DNA of 64,000 nt, taken from NCBI RefSeq assembly GCF_000759795.1, contig NZ_BBMZ01000007.1, positions 337,464 through 401,463 of the forward strand. The letters run 5' to 3'. Positions within the stretch are counted from its first letter, which is position 1. Each line of letters begins with the position of its first letter. Positions 55,656 through 64,000 of this stretch are shown in pieces. The notes beneath the pieces are model-generated. The model searched no databases. It was not told the origin of the DNA and saw only the letters and a list, made by a program, of their open reading frames with translations. Source of the stretch: Pseudescherichia vulneris NBRC 102420. GTDB lineage: Bacteria; Pseudomonadota; Gammaproteobacteria; Enterobacterales; Enterobacteriaceae. Both the position numbers and the translations under genes were made by a program.

Positions 55656-58600
55656 ATGACTCTCTCCGCCAGCCCTGCGCTTCTGCAGGTGGAGTCCGCC
55701 CTTAAGGTCTCTCCCGGCAGCTTTACCAAGAATAACTATCGATCTGTGTTTGACATTGCCCGCACCTCCCGGAAACAGTTTATCGCCGACAACATGTCGT
55801 GGCTGGGGCTACGCGGCGGCAAAGCCTGGGATCTCGCTGTAGGTCAGGCCCAGCATATTCGCCGCCAGTTCCGGGAAAACCAGCTTACCCGGCAGATCCG
55901 CCAGGGTTTGCCACAGACGCTCAGCGGTCAGCCAACGGTAAGCAGCACTTCTTCAAATAATATTCAGGGTCTGGTCCAGGATGGCCCAACCTGGCGAAAC
56001 CAGTTTGCCGAAAACTGGCAGGCCTACTGTCAGTCCGACGCGCCTGAGGCGGTGGATTCGCCGGTGAGCTACCTGACCTGGCTCTATAAGCAGGCACTGA
56101 GCTTTGAAGAGGAGATGAAGGCGAGTAGCACCGCCGATCAGGTTATCCCGCTTGCCGAACGCCGCCCGGACCTCGCCACCCTGACAGTGGATAACGATGC
56201 CATCAACCAGCAGATTCCAGCTTTACAGCTGGTGAATGAGATCCTCGAAAACAGCATCGCCACCAGCCTGCCGTCAGAGCAGAGCGTGGACGAGACCCTG
56301 GCGGAAACTCGCTACCCGACGCTGCTGCCGTACCACTTCCCACACGATCAGGCCGAGCTTGCCCTGCTAAAGGCTGGCGTGCCGCTGGAGGAGATTATCA
56401 GTGAGACCGCCATCGATTGGCCGTGGTTCCTGAATGATGCATGGCAGGGCGCGCGCAGCGCCAGCAGTATTGAGCTGGCTAGCAGGCTGGCGCCGGAGCA
56501 GCAGACGGTGGTGATTGAGGCAGATAACAGCACGGGCTCTGACCTGAAGAGCTTCTATAAAGCCAACCTTGGGCTGGAGACGACGGATTACACGCCGTTT
56601 AAGGATCTCGACATTTTTACCTACCGGTTGGGGATTACCGTGCCGCAGGTGGAGGAGTTAATCGCCGGGAACGCAGGAGGGACGACGGTCACAGCATCAG
56701 ATAACTGTGACGTAGTTTCTATTACCGCTTCTGATTATGGTGCAAGTTTTATTAATAGTGATTCTGATGCTAAGCCAGTTTCTGTTGAAAGTGCTTATGA
56801 GTACAATACTGAATTTATGCCTTCTGATACAGGCAGTAACCCAATTGCATTGAACTTAAGCAACACGGGTTTATCTGTTGTCGCAGGTAAATTTAACTCT
56901 GGGCTGGCTTGTGATGCCACTCGGCAAGCACAAGTTTATATCGCTGATAACATCAGCACAGATGGTTCAAATAGTAAAAATTTCACAGTTGCCTTTTGGG
57001 TAAAAATTCCATCGGACGTACCCGATCAGGCTATCGTTGTTACAAATAAAACAGAGCAAGATGCGCTTGCTAGCAAAGGAATTACGTTATTCACAAAAAG
57101 AGACACTGAAGATTTTCAATTAAAACTCACAGTCAGTGATGGCTCAAAAGATCCCCTTAGCTACTCATTTAATGTCATTCCAGATTCGTGGAATTTTCTT
57201 GTTATACGTTATGGTGGTAGCAAGAAATTATATATCCGCGGGAGTAAAAATGGCGTGGATATGAACATTGAAAGTAGTATTGATTTTTCCTCGCTGGGTT
57301 CTATAGCATTACCCGTTGAGTCTTGGGGGTTTAATGGTAATAAAGGGAATTACTACTATAACGCACACACTGAAAGACGTGCTGTCATTATTTTCGACGA
57401 TATCACCGTCTGGAACAGAGACCTTAGAGACGATGAAATAGAAAACATTATCAGCAGTACTATACCAGCTGGCGGCTTGTCCGATATGTATCACTATTAT
57501 GCCCTGGATGGCATGATTGATGACCGATTAACCGGACTGTCCAACGCCCGCATGGATCGCATCAACCGGATGGTGCGCCTGCAGCGCTGGCTCGGTCTGA
57601 GCTATGAGGAGACCGACCTGCTGCTCAGCGCCTGCATTCGTGCTCAGGGTACAAATAACACTGACTTCGCCCTCAACGCCCACACCCTGCGTGCGCTGGG
57701 CGTCTTCCGCCACTGGCAGCAGAAGTACGCTATTAATGCCTTCCAGTTTGCTGCCGTTCTGGATGAAATCACCCCGTACGCCATCTCCCCGGCGGTGCCG
57801 TTCCTCGACCAGGTGTTCAACGCCCCGTCGCTGTTTGATGAGCCTTTCGCTATCACCGGTGAGAATGTCAGCTATACCGAAGTGACCGGGGACAGCGCCC
57901 GCACGGTGCGCCAGATTTGCGCCGGGCTGGACATCACCCAGGCGCAGTTCCGGGTGCTGGCGGATAAGGTGGCGGCAGCGCAGGGCGATGCGCAGGCGAA
58001 GACCTTCCCGCTGACGCTGCCGGTGGTCTCGGCGCTCTACCGTCTGGCGATGGTGCCGCGCTGGCTGGGGCTGTCGTTTGCCGACGGGGCGGCGCTGCTG
58101 AGCCTGGCAGGTGAGGGCGATGCAGCCTGGACCACGCTTGCGGGCGTGCCGCAGCTGGCGGCGCTGAGTAACGGCCAGCCTGCGGGCGGGGATATTCTCG
58201 ACCTGCTGATGGCCCTGGACGCGGCGGCGGCGTGGGCGAGTGACCACAACCTGTCGTGGGTGAAAAACTACCTGGCACTGCAGCCGGAGGCAGGTGCGCT
58301 GGCGGCCACCTCCGCGACGGTGAACTTCGTTAACGGCATCAAACAGCAGCTGCCTGCGGCATTGCTCAGCGAGCAGAGCTTCAGCGGTGTAGATTTACCT
58401 AAAGGTTCTTTTCTGACAATTAACGGTGACGGACTATGGGTCGACAGCCCGGAAGGTACTGCACGTGGCGTTCAACTGAATGCAAACTTGGGACAGTATG
58501 GCGTTTTGAGCAGCGCGACTAATGCTCTTACCAATGGCGATAAAAGTTTTACCATCGGTATGTGGTTGAATATCTCTTCCGAGATTGATTTATCACAAGA

Positions 58601-59933
58601 TTTACCTTTCTTAATGAATGCAGTGAATTTTGATGCAGCTAAAGATCTTGGCATTTGTGTGGCTAACGGGTTTGTAGGCAGGGGCCAATTGTGGGTAAGC
58701 ATTACAACAGAGAATGGCACGTTTGGGCTTCTAGATGACTCAATTCTCTGGCAGCCTGATAGATGGTACTGGTTAGCCGTCACCATAGATATTGCAAAAA
58801 AGAGCGCAACTATTTATCTCTGGTCAGAAGATGGCAGTATCAAATCATCGGCTTCATTTTTATGGCAAGGCTCGCTTCTGATACATGAGAATAACGTTTG
58901 GGCACTGTGTCAGAATGGCACATTAGATTGGCCTAAAAACAATGGAATAGTCAGCTATGACGATGTCACCGTTTGGGACTGCGTTCTTACCGAAGATGAT
59001 ATCGCCGCGATTGTGGCATCCCGAAAACCCGCCAAGCTTATTCGGCCTGCAATACTGTCCAGTAATAGCGACCTTTTCTGCGACATTATCGACTGTAACG
59101 GTTTGGTATTACCGGTCGCAACAAACTATGACGTTATCGCTTCCATGGTCAGTGCGGATCTTGATGTCGCTGAAATCACCTTTGCCTCAGACGCCGACCG
59201 TGAACAGGCCATCAGCTCCCTCTCCGGCATCATCAACCAGGCCCGCCTGGCGCAGAACGGTATTGCCGACAGCGCCCTGGCGCAGATGTTCAGTACCGGC
59301 CAGTCCCTGCCGCCTTATCTGCTGAGCTGGGCCGGGGACAGCGAATACCACCTGCTCTCCGACTCACTCGCCATGAACAACGGTGCAGCACTGACCGACC
59401 CGTCTCAGGTTCCCGCTACCTATCTTACAGACCTCTTTGCTCTCGGCCAGCGGGCGGGCATCAGCCGCGCCTTTACCCTGACGCCTGCCGCGCTCAGCAT
59501 CTTTCTTGCCCATCCGGACTGGTTTGGGGTGAGCGACACCACGCTCTCCCTGACCCTGCTCTACCGCTTCAGCCGTTACGGCGACTGGCTGACAGTGACC
59601 GGTGATGAGGACCGGGTGCTGGCCTACCTCAGCTGGGTTAACGGCGACACGCCGCCGGACGGCGTGCAGGCTGCCGACGCGCTGGCCCTGCTGCTGGTGT
59701 GGGAGAGCAGCGAGGTGGCGGATGCCACGGCGGCGCTGCCCGGCGGGCTGGCGAAAACCGTGACGGACGTTGACTACGTGATGCGCCTGCAGCAGCTCTC
59801 AACAGAGACCGGGCTGTCAGTGACGCCGCTGCTGGCGACCGGTGAGCTCGTTCCCGGCGGCGTGACCGAGACCTGGGATGCCTGGCAGTCTGCGGGCGAG
59901 TCGCTGGTCGCAGCACAAAGCGGACAACAGTAA
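55656..59933 (+). CDS. Insecticidal-type toxin complex, TcA N-terminal subunit (TcaA-like)
   Basis: A 1425-residue protein resembling the N-terminal part of Tc toxin A subunits in the split TcaA/TcaB (YenA1/YenA2) arrangement. The flanks are helical shell sequence: the N-terminal SRKQFIADNMSWLGLRGGKAWDLAVGQ is typical of the virulence-plasmid A-like domain, and later LQRWLGLSYEETDLLL and MVPRWLGLSFADGAALL repeat a shell motif. Two concanavalin A/LamG-like modules are inserted: residues about 339-608 (FTVAFWVKIPSD ... FDDITVWNRDL) and about 910-1170 (FTIGMWLNISSE ... YDDVTVWDCVL). Their DNA is AT-rich within GC-rich shell DNA. This subunit pair would form the pentameric pore and target receptors. 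Split-subunit function is known for relatives, not shown here. Confidence 0.8.
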   Translation: MTLSASPALLQVESALKVSPGSFTKNNYRSVFDIARTSRKQFIADNMSWLGLRGGKAWDLAVGQAQHIRRQFRENQLTRQIRQGLPQTLSGQPTVSSTSSNNIQGLVQDGPTWRNQFAENWQAYCQSDAPEAVDSPVSYLTWLYKQALSFEEEMKASSTADQVIPLAERRPDLATLTVDNDAINQQIPALQLVNEILENSIATSLPSEQSVDETLAETRYPTLLPYHFPHDQAELALLKAGVPLEEIISETAIDWPWFLNDAWQGARSASSIELASRLAPEQQTVVIEADNSTGSDLKSFYKANLGLETTDYTPFKDLDIFTYRLGITVPQVEELIAGNAGGTTVTASDNCDVVSITASDYGASFINSDSDAKPVSVESAYEYNTEFMPSDTGSNPIALNLSNTGLSVVAGKFNSGLACDATRQAQVYIADNISTDGSNSKNFTVAFWVKIPSDVPDQAIVVTNKTEQDALASKGITLFTKRDTEDFQLKLTVSDGSKDPLSYSFNVIPDSWNFLVIRYGGSKKLYIRGSKNGVDMNIESSIDFSSLGSIALPVESWGFNGNKGNYYYNAHTERRAVIIFDDITVWNRDLRDDEIENIISSTIPAGGLSDMYHYYALDGMIDDRLTGLSNARMDRINRMVRLQRWLGLSYEETDLLLSACIRAQGTNNTDFALNAHTLRALGVFRHWQQKYAINAFQFAAVLDEITPYAISPAVPFLDQVFNAPSLFDEPFAITGENVSYTEVTGDSARTVRQICAGLDITQAQFRVLADKVAAAQGDAQAKTFPLTLPVVSALYRLAMVPRWLGLSFADGAALLSLAGEGDAAWTTLAGVPQLAALSNGQPAGGDILDLLMALDAAAAWASDHNLSWVKNYLALQPEAGALAATSATVNFVNGIKQQLPAALLSEQSFSGVDLPKGSFLTINGDGLWVDSPEGTARGVQLNANLGQYGVLSSATNALTNGDKSFTIGMWLNISSEIDLSQDLPFLMNAVNFDAAKDLGICVANGFVGRGQLWVSITTENGTFGLLDDSILWQPDRWYWLAVTIDIAKKSATIYLWSEDGSIKSSASFLWQGSLLIHENNVWALCQNGTLDWPKNNGIVSYDDVTVWDCVLTEDDIAAIVASRKPAKLIRPAILSSNSDLFCDIIDCNGLVLPVATNYDVIASMVSADLDVAEITFASDADREQAISSLSGIINQARLAQNGIADSALAQMFSTGQSLPPYLLSWAGDSEYHLLSDSLAMNNGAALTDPSQVPATYLTDLFALGQRAGISRAFTLTPAALSIFLAHPDWFGVSDTTLSLTLLYRFSRYGDWLTVTGDEDRVLAYLSWVNGDTPPDGVQAADALALLLVWESSEVADATAALPGGLAKTVTDVDYVMRLQQLSTETGLSVTPLLATGELVPGGVTETWDAWQSAGESLVAAQSGQQ

Positions 59934-59951
59934 TACGGATCCTTTTACTTT

Positions 59952-59973
59952 GCGGCACACATTGCTGTGCCGC
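59952..59973 (+). other. Hairpin between the two toxin genes
   Basis: An 8-bp stem GCGGCACA / TGTGCCGC with a 6-base loop, 18 bases after the first toxin gene and 31 bases before the next. There is no U-run, so it may stabilise mRNA or reduce downstream expression rather than terminate it. Confidence 0.5.
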
Positions 59974-60004
59974 GCTTATCTCTCAATTTTAAGGTTGATA
60001 CATT

Positions 60005-63000
60005 ATGAGCATTGATATTGCGGCATCACTGAATGAACGTCAGCGTAACGCCCTCCTGTCCTACTATATGGGGCAATACATTCCTGCCAGCGGCAACGAC
60101 GATCTGGTTAATCTGGTCCAGACCCCGGAAGATGTCTATGAGTATTTGCTGATCGATCCGCTGGTCAGCAACGCCGTACCGACCTCCCGGGTAGCCCAGG
60201 CAATGTCGAGTATCCAGCAGTACATTAACGGCATCACCATGAATATGGAGCCGGGCTACCAGACTCAGTACCTTGACCAGGATAATATCAATAGCTGGAA
60301 AGAAGGTCTGAGCCAGTACGATATCTGGGCGGGCGAGGTGGAGCTGGACACCTATCCAGAGAACTATATTGATCCGACCCTGCGCCAGAGCCAGACCGCC
60401 TATTTTAAAGATCTGATCACCGATCTGAATCAGAACACCATTAATAGCGACACAGCGCAGCAGGCGGTCATGAACTACCTGAACAAGTTCGAGCAGGTAG
60501 CGAACCTGACGATTGTCAGTGGGTATCTCGACAGCACCGATCAGACTTCAGGCACCTACTACTTCCTCGGCAAATCCACTACCTCACCGGTGCAGTATTA
60601 CTGGCGCTCGTTTGATATGGACCTGAATGTGGATAACGTCGCCTCCAGTAGCGCCTGGTCGGAATGGTATCCGATGAATACCGCTATTAACGAAGAGGCG
60701 TTACAGGGCATACCGAGACTGACCTATTTTAACAACCGTCTCTATTTGTTTTGGTTTGAGCGGACAATGGCGGGAAATGTTGGCGAGGGCACGTCTAACG
60801 TTACACCGTACGATAAAATTACAGCTTACTCATCATACTGTGATTTCAGCAATACTTGGTCTGCGCCCTATTTTTTAGCATCTATTACCAATGAAGGGAT
60901 AGTGGCAAATGATGACAAACGTAATAAATACTACGACGCGCTTTTTAGTTCTGATGCACTCTGCACCGTCTGCCTCTATGATAAAACCGACGATGTGCTC
61001 ACGGTTTCACTCTATGACGCGGATGAGTCGACCACTTCTCCCTCACTGACCGGCTATAGTGATTTTTCTCTACAGATTGATTACTGGTTTGCGGTTGAGC
61101 AGATTGATTCAGCCAGTATGGGTACGGAACCCACCCCACTGGCGCAGTATCAATATCTCTATATGACGCGTGCCAGCGAGCAAAACGATCCAGAGTCCAA
61201 TAAAGCGCAAATGCGCGTGCAGTCTGCCTATGCTCTGGGCCAATATAGTCTTGCAAGCGTAGTACTACAAGCTAGCAGTAACAATGATTTTTCTGGTGAG
61301 GCACAACTCCCTGCGTTGTCAAAGAGCAATTTTTCGGTTGTCTATAATTCGGACGGCAGTTTTTCACTTAATGGGAGTATATCACAGACATTTACTACGT
61401 CAGAAGTAGATAGCTATCATATTGATAGCCTTCCATTCCATGATCCGCTTATGGCTTCTACTGAAGGTAATGCAAGTTTCAACTTTACGCCTTGGAAAAA
61501 AACTTTTACTGATGTTAAATTAAACTTTACGAATTATAATGTGACCAATGAGGAGTATATCGATTATGTGTTTTTCAACTGTGCTGGTACTAGTGCTGGC
61601 GAGGTGACCTGTTTATCAAAAAAATATCTGGCAGCCCTTGGCGAAATATCTATTGAAGATTTTGGATTCACTATAACAGGTGAAAAAAACATCGGCCTGA
61701 TGTTCAATGGACAAGGGTATTCAATTGAGATACAGGTGGATGAGTTTAGTGTGTCTGACTATCCAGCTATTTCATCTCCCTGGACATTCAATGTGTTTAG
61801 TGACCCTTCACAAAGTAGCTGGCAGTCGGGATCAAAATTAGTTAGCATCCCTCAGCCAGAGTTTACAAATACCGGAAGCAGTTGGACATTCAGTGTGTCA
61901 GATTTTTCTTCTGATGAAATTGCTAGCGCAGAAATCTCCCGCTATATCTCCTACGGCTATACTGATGCACTAGGAAATACGATAAACCAGGAATACCTTG
62001 TAGACTTAATTCGTGCGACAGAACTCCCGGTCACCCCTTATATTTCCATTAATATTGATGACACGCTGGGAACGGCGGTTTACCTTAATTTTACTGGCAG
62101 TACATTCAGCGACGGGACAGCCATCTCCCCGATCCGCCTCAACACCCTTTTCGCCAAAGAACTGATTAACAAGGCCAGCGCCAGCATTCAGGCGCTGCTG
62201 AACTGGGACACCCAGCTCACCCTCGAACCCGGTATGACCAACGATACCGCCGTGCCGATGGACTTCAGCGGTGCGAACGGGATCTACTTCTGGGAGCTGT
62301 TCTTCTATATGCCATACCTGGTGGCGTGGCGGCTGAGTCAGGAGGAGGAGTACAGCGATGCATTAGGCTGGTACGACTACATCTTTGATCCGGCAGCCCG
62401 CGGCCGCGATAACAGCAGCGACATCCGTAAACAGTACCCGGAACCCGACTACTGGAGCGTGCGCCCGCTGGTGGAGAGCGCTTCGTCCGCCGCGCAGGCC
62501 ACTGCCGGCTGGTTAATCACCGATCCGGATGCGATAGCCTCGGCCTGGCCAGTGCACTACCAGAAGGCGGTGTTTATGGCCTACGTCAGCACCCTGATGG
62601 CTGCCGCCGACGCCAGCTATCGCCTGCTGACTAACGACGGCCTGAGCCTCGCCCGTTTACAGTACGGTCAGGTGAAAGACCTGCTCGGTATTCGTCCTGA
62701 CAGCTTAATTGTTAACCACTGGGCACCGGAAACGCTGGAGGAGCTGGCGGAGAGTGCAGAGAGCAACGTGGCCCTGCTGAGCTATGAGCAGCAGGCCCCG
62801 GTGCTGCCGGCCTTCGCCGGGAAGCTCAGCGTGGCGGCGGACGTGACCACCAGTGACAGCTTTATGGCCCCGGTCAACAGCCAGCTGCTGGGCTACTGGA
62901 ACACGCTGGACTCCCGCCTCTATAACCTGCGCCACCAGCTGACCATCGACGGCCTGCCGATGACCGTTCCGCTGTACGCCCCGCCGGTTAACCCGACGGT

Positions 63001-64000
63001 GCTGATGGAGCAGAGCGTGCAGGGCGGCTCCCTGATTAGCGCCTCCTCCGGCATGACGGCGACCATTCCGCCGTACCGGTTCAGCACCATGCTGCAGAGC
63101 GCACGTTTTGCCGTCTCCACCCTCAGCCAGTTCGGCCAGACGCTGCTCAGCTACTACGAGCGTAAGGACGCTGCCGGGCTGCAGGAGCTGGATGCCCAGC
63201 TGGCGCTGGATATCTCGGCCTACACCCTGACCCTGGGGCAGAACGCCATCGACGCCCTGGACCAGGATAAAACCGTGCTGGAGGCCAGCCGCAGCATGGC
63301 CCAGCAGCGCTACGATCACTACTTCGGCCTCTACACTACCGGCGTATCCGCCGGGGAGACCAGCGCGATGGCGCTACGTGACAGCGCGTCGGCGGTGATG
63401 ACCGCCGCCTCGCCGCTGGTCACCGCTGGCATGGCAATGAAAACGATCCCCAACATCTTCGGCTTTTCAGACGGTGGCCAGGAAGTCGGTGCACCTACTC
63501 TCGCCGCTGGGATGGTGCTCCAGATGTCGGCAGATATTACCGGTCTCGCCGCCCAGCAGACGGAGATCTCCGAGAGCTACCGCCGCCGCAGCGAGGAGTG
63601 GCAGCTTATCTACCAGCAGGCGCAGTCAGAGATCGACACCATTAACGCCCAGCTTGATGCCCTGGCGGTGCGCCGGGTGGGGGCAGTGACGTCACTCCAG
63701 CTGGCCCAGGCTCAGCAGGATAACCTGAAGTCCACCCTGAACTTCCTGACCACCCGCTTCACCCAGTCCTCGCTCTACAACTGGCTGACCGGGCAGCTCT
63801 CGGCGCTCTACTACCAGGCCTACGACGCGGTGCTGTCGCTCTGCCTGAGTGCTCAGGCCTGCTGGCAGTATGAGATGGGCGACATGACCTCGACCTTTAT
63901 CCAGACCGGGGCATGGAACGACAGCTATCACGGCCTGCTGGTCGGCGAGACGCTGGCCCTCAACCTGCAGCAGATGGAGTCCGCCTGGCTGACGCGCAAC
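60005..64000 (+). CDS. Insecticidal-type toxin complex, TcA C-terminal subunit (TcaB-like), truncated by the window
   Basis: An open frame of 1332 codons from ATG 60005 (AAGG 10 bases upstream) to the window end, read directly from the sequence. Early residues include a neuraminidase-like region (TYFNNRLYLFWFERTM, NAINEEALQGIPR-like context). Later come the TcB-binding and pore-forming parts: YNLRHQLTIDGLPM, ISASSGMTATIPPYRFSTML, and ESYRRRSEEWQLIYQQAQSEID, characteristic of Tc A pore helices. Residues about 252-682 (60760-62050) are encoded by AT-rich DNA, unlike the GC-rich flanks. The C-terminal end lies outside the window. The gene is 71 bases downstream of the first toxin gene and should share its transcript. 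Confidence 0.82.
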   Translation, partial: MSIDIAASLNERQRNALLSYYMGQYIPASGNDDLVNLVQTPEDVYEYLLIDPLVSNAVPTSRVAQAMSSIQQYINGITMNMEPGYQTQYLDQDNINSWKEGLSQYDIWAGEVELDTYPENYIDPTLRQSQTAYFKDLITDLNQNTINSDTAQQAVMNYLNKFEQVANLTIVSGYLDSTDQTSGTYYFLGKSTTSPVQYYWRSFDMDLNVDNVASSSAWSEWYPMNTAINEEALQGIPRLTYFNNRLYLFWFERTMAGNVGEGTSNVTPYDKITAYSSYCDFSNTWSAPYFLASITNEGIVANDDKRNKYYDALFSSDALCTVCLYDKTDDVLTVSLYDADESTTSPSLTGYSDFSLQIDYWFAVEQIDSASMGTEPTPLAQYQYLYMTRASEQNDPESNKAQMRVQSAYALGQYSLASVVLQASSNNDFSGEAQLPALSKSNFSVVYNSDGSFSLNGSISQTFTTSEVDSYHIDSLPFHDPLMASTEGNASFNFTPWKKTFTDVKLNFTNYNVTNEEYIDYVFFNCAGTSAGEVTCLSKKYLAALGEISIEDFGFTITGEKNIGLMFNGQGYSIEIQVDEFSVSDYPAISSPWTFNVFSDPSQSSWQSGSKLVSIPQPEFTNTGSSWTFSVSDFSSDEIASAEISRYISYGYTDALGNTINQEYLVDLIRATELPVTPYISINIDDTLGTAVYLNFTGSTFSDGTAISPIRLNTLFAKELINKASASIQALLNWDTQLTLEPGMTNDTAVPMDFSGANGIYFWELFFYMPYLVAWRLSQEEEYSDALGWYDYIFDPAARGRDNSSDIRKQYPEPDYWSVRPLVESASSAAQATAGWLITDPDAIASAWPVHYQKAVFMAYVSTLMAAADASYRLLTNDGLSLARLQYGQVKDLLGIRPDSLIVNHWAPETLEELAESAESNVALLSYEQQAPVLPAFAGKLSVAADVTTSDSFMAPVNSQLLGYWNTLDSRLYNLRHQLTIDGLPMTVPLYAPPVNPTVLMEQSVQGGSLISASSGMTATIPPYRFSTMLQSARFAVSTLSQFGQTLLSYYERKDAAGLQELDAQLALDISAYTLTLGQNAIDALDQDKTVLEASRSMAQQRYDHYFGLYTTGVSAGETSAMALRDSASAVMTAASPLVTAGMAMKTIPNIFGFSDGGQEVGAPTLAAGMVLQMSADITGLAAQQTEISESYRRRSEEWQLIYQQAQSEIDTINAQLDALAVRRVGAVTSLQLAQAQQDNLKSTLNFLTTRFTQSSLYNWLTGQLSALYYQAYDAVLSLCLSAQACWQYEMGDMTSTFIQTGAWNDSYHGLLVGETLALNLQQMESAWLTRN

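Overview
This is a stretch of chromosome from a gamma-proteobacterium of the order Enterobacterales, most likely an Enterobacter, Leclercia, Lelliottia or Citrobacter relative. The order colanic acid genes - gnu - galF - O-antigen block - gnd - ugd - wzz - his operon - yeeZ - yeeY - plaP - sbcB - dacD - sbmC - yeeA - yeeX matches the E. coli map closely. The proteins are clear orthologues of, but not identical to, the E. coli ones. Species cannot be fixed from the sequence alone.

Region by region. (1) 1-12140: the distal half of the colanic acid (M-antigen) operon, from a 5'-truncated fcl through gmm, wcaI, cpsB, cpsG, wcaJ, wzxC, wcaK, wcaL and wcaM. All genes lie on the + strand and several overlap. 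(2) 12323-14436: gnu and galF, with a strong terminator after galF. (3) 14437-25764: an O-antigen block that starts with a JUMPStart/ops leader. It encodes dTDP-sugar synthesis (rmlB, rmlA, then fdtA- and fdtB-like genes, so probably dTDP-Fuc3N rather than rhamnose), a Wzx flippase, a Wzy polymerase and four glycosyltransferases. It ends in a wrecked O-acyltransferase gene. From rmlA onward the DNA is visibly much richer in A+T than its flanks, as usual for exchanged O-antigen DNA. (4) 25765-31204: gnd, ugd, a GNAT acetyltransferase, a decayed uronate epimerase gene and wzzB. (5) 31247-38524: the complete his operon on the - strand (hisL-G-D-C-B-H-A-F-I) with its histidine leader peptide, attenuator and promoter. 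(6) 38631-47304: conserved housekeeping genes yeeZ, yeeY, the 20-residue yoeI overlapping plaP, sbcB, dacD, SOS-type sbmC, yeeA and yeeX. (7) 47387-64000: an accessory segment holding an ArsR-type regulator divergent from a second EF-G gene, a five-gene branched-chain amino acid type ABC transporter operon, and two large genes of a split insecticidal-type Tc toxin A subunit (TcaA/TcaB or YenA1/YenA2 arrangement). The second toxin gene runs off the window.

How the genes work together: colanic acid genes make GDP-fucose and GDP-mannose and assemble a secreted polysaccharide. The O-antigen block builds and flips a repeat unit that Wzy polymerises, with length set by WzzB. galF, gnd and ugd are the usual flanking sugar-metabolism genes. 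The most interesting content is the Tc toxin pair: its shell-like sequence is interrupted by two AT-rich, mutually similar LamG/lectin-like modules in the first protein and by another AT-rich island in the second, as if receptor-binding parts had been exchanged. Also notable are an O-antigen pathway that lacks a recognisable FdtC acetyltransferase while an orphan GNAT gene sits just outside the block, and an extra EF-G with its own divergent regulator.
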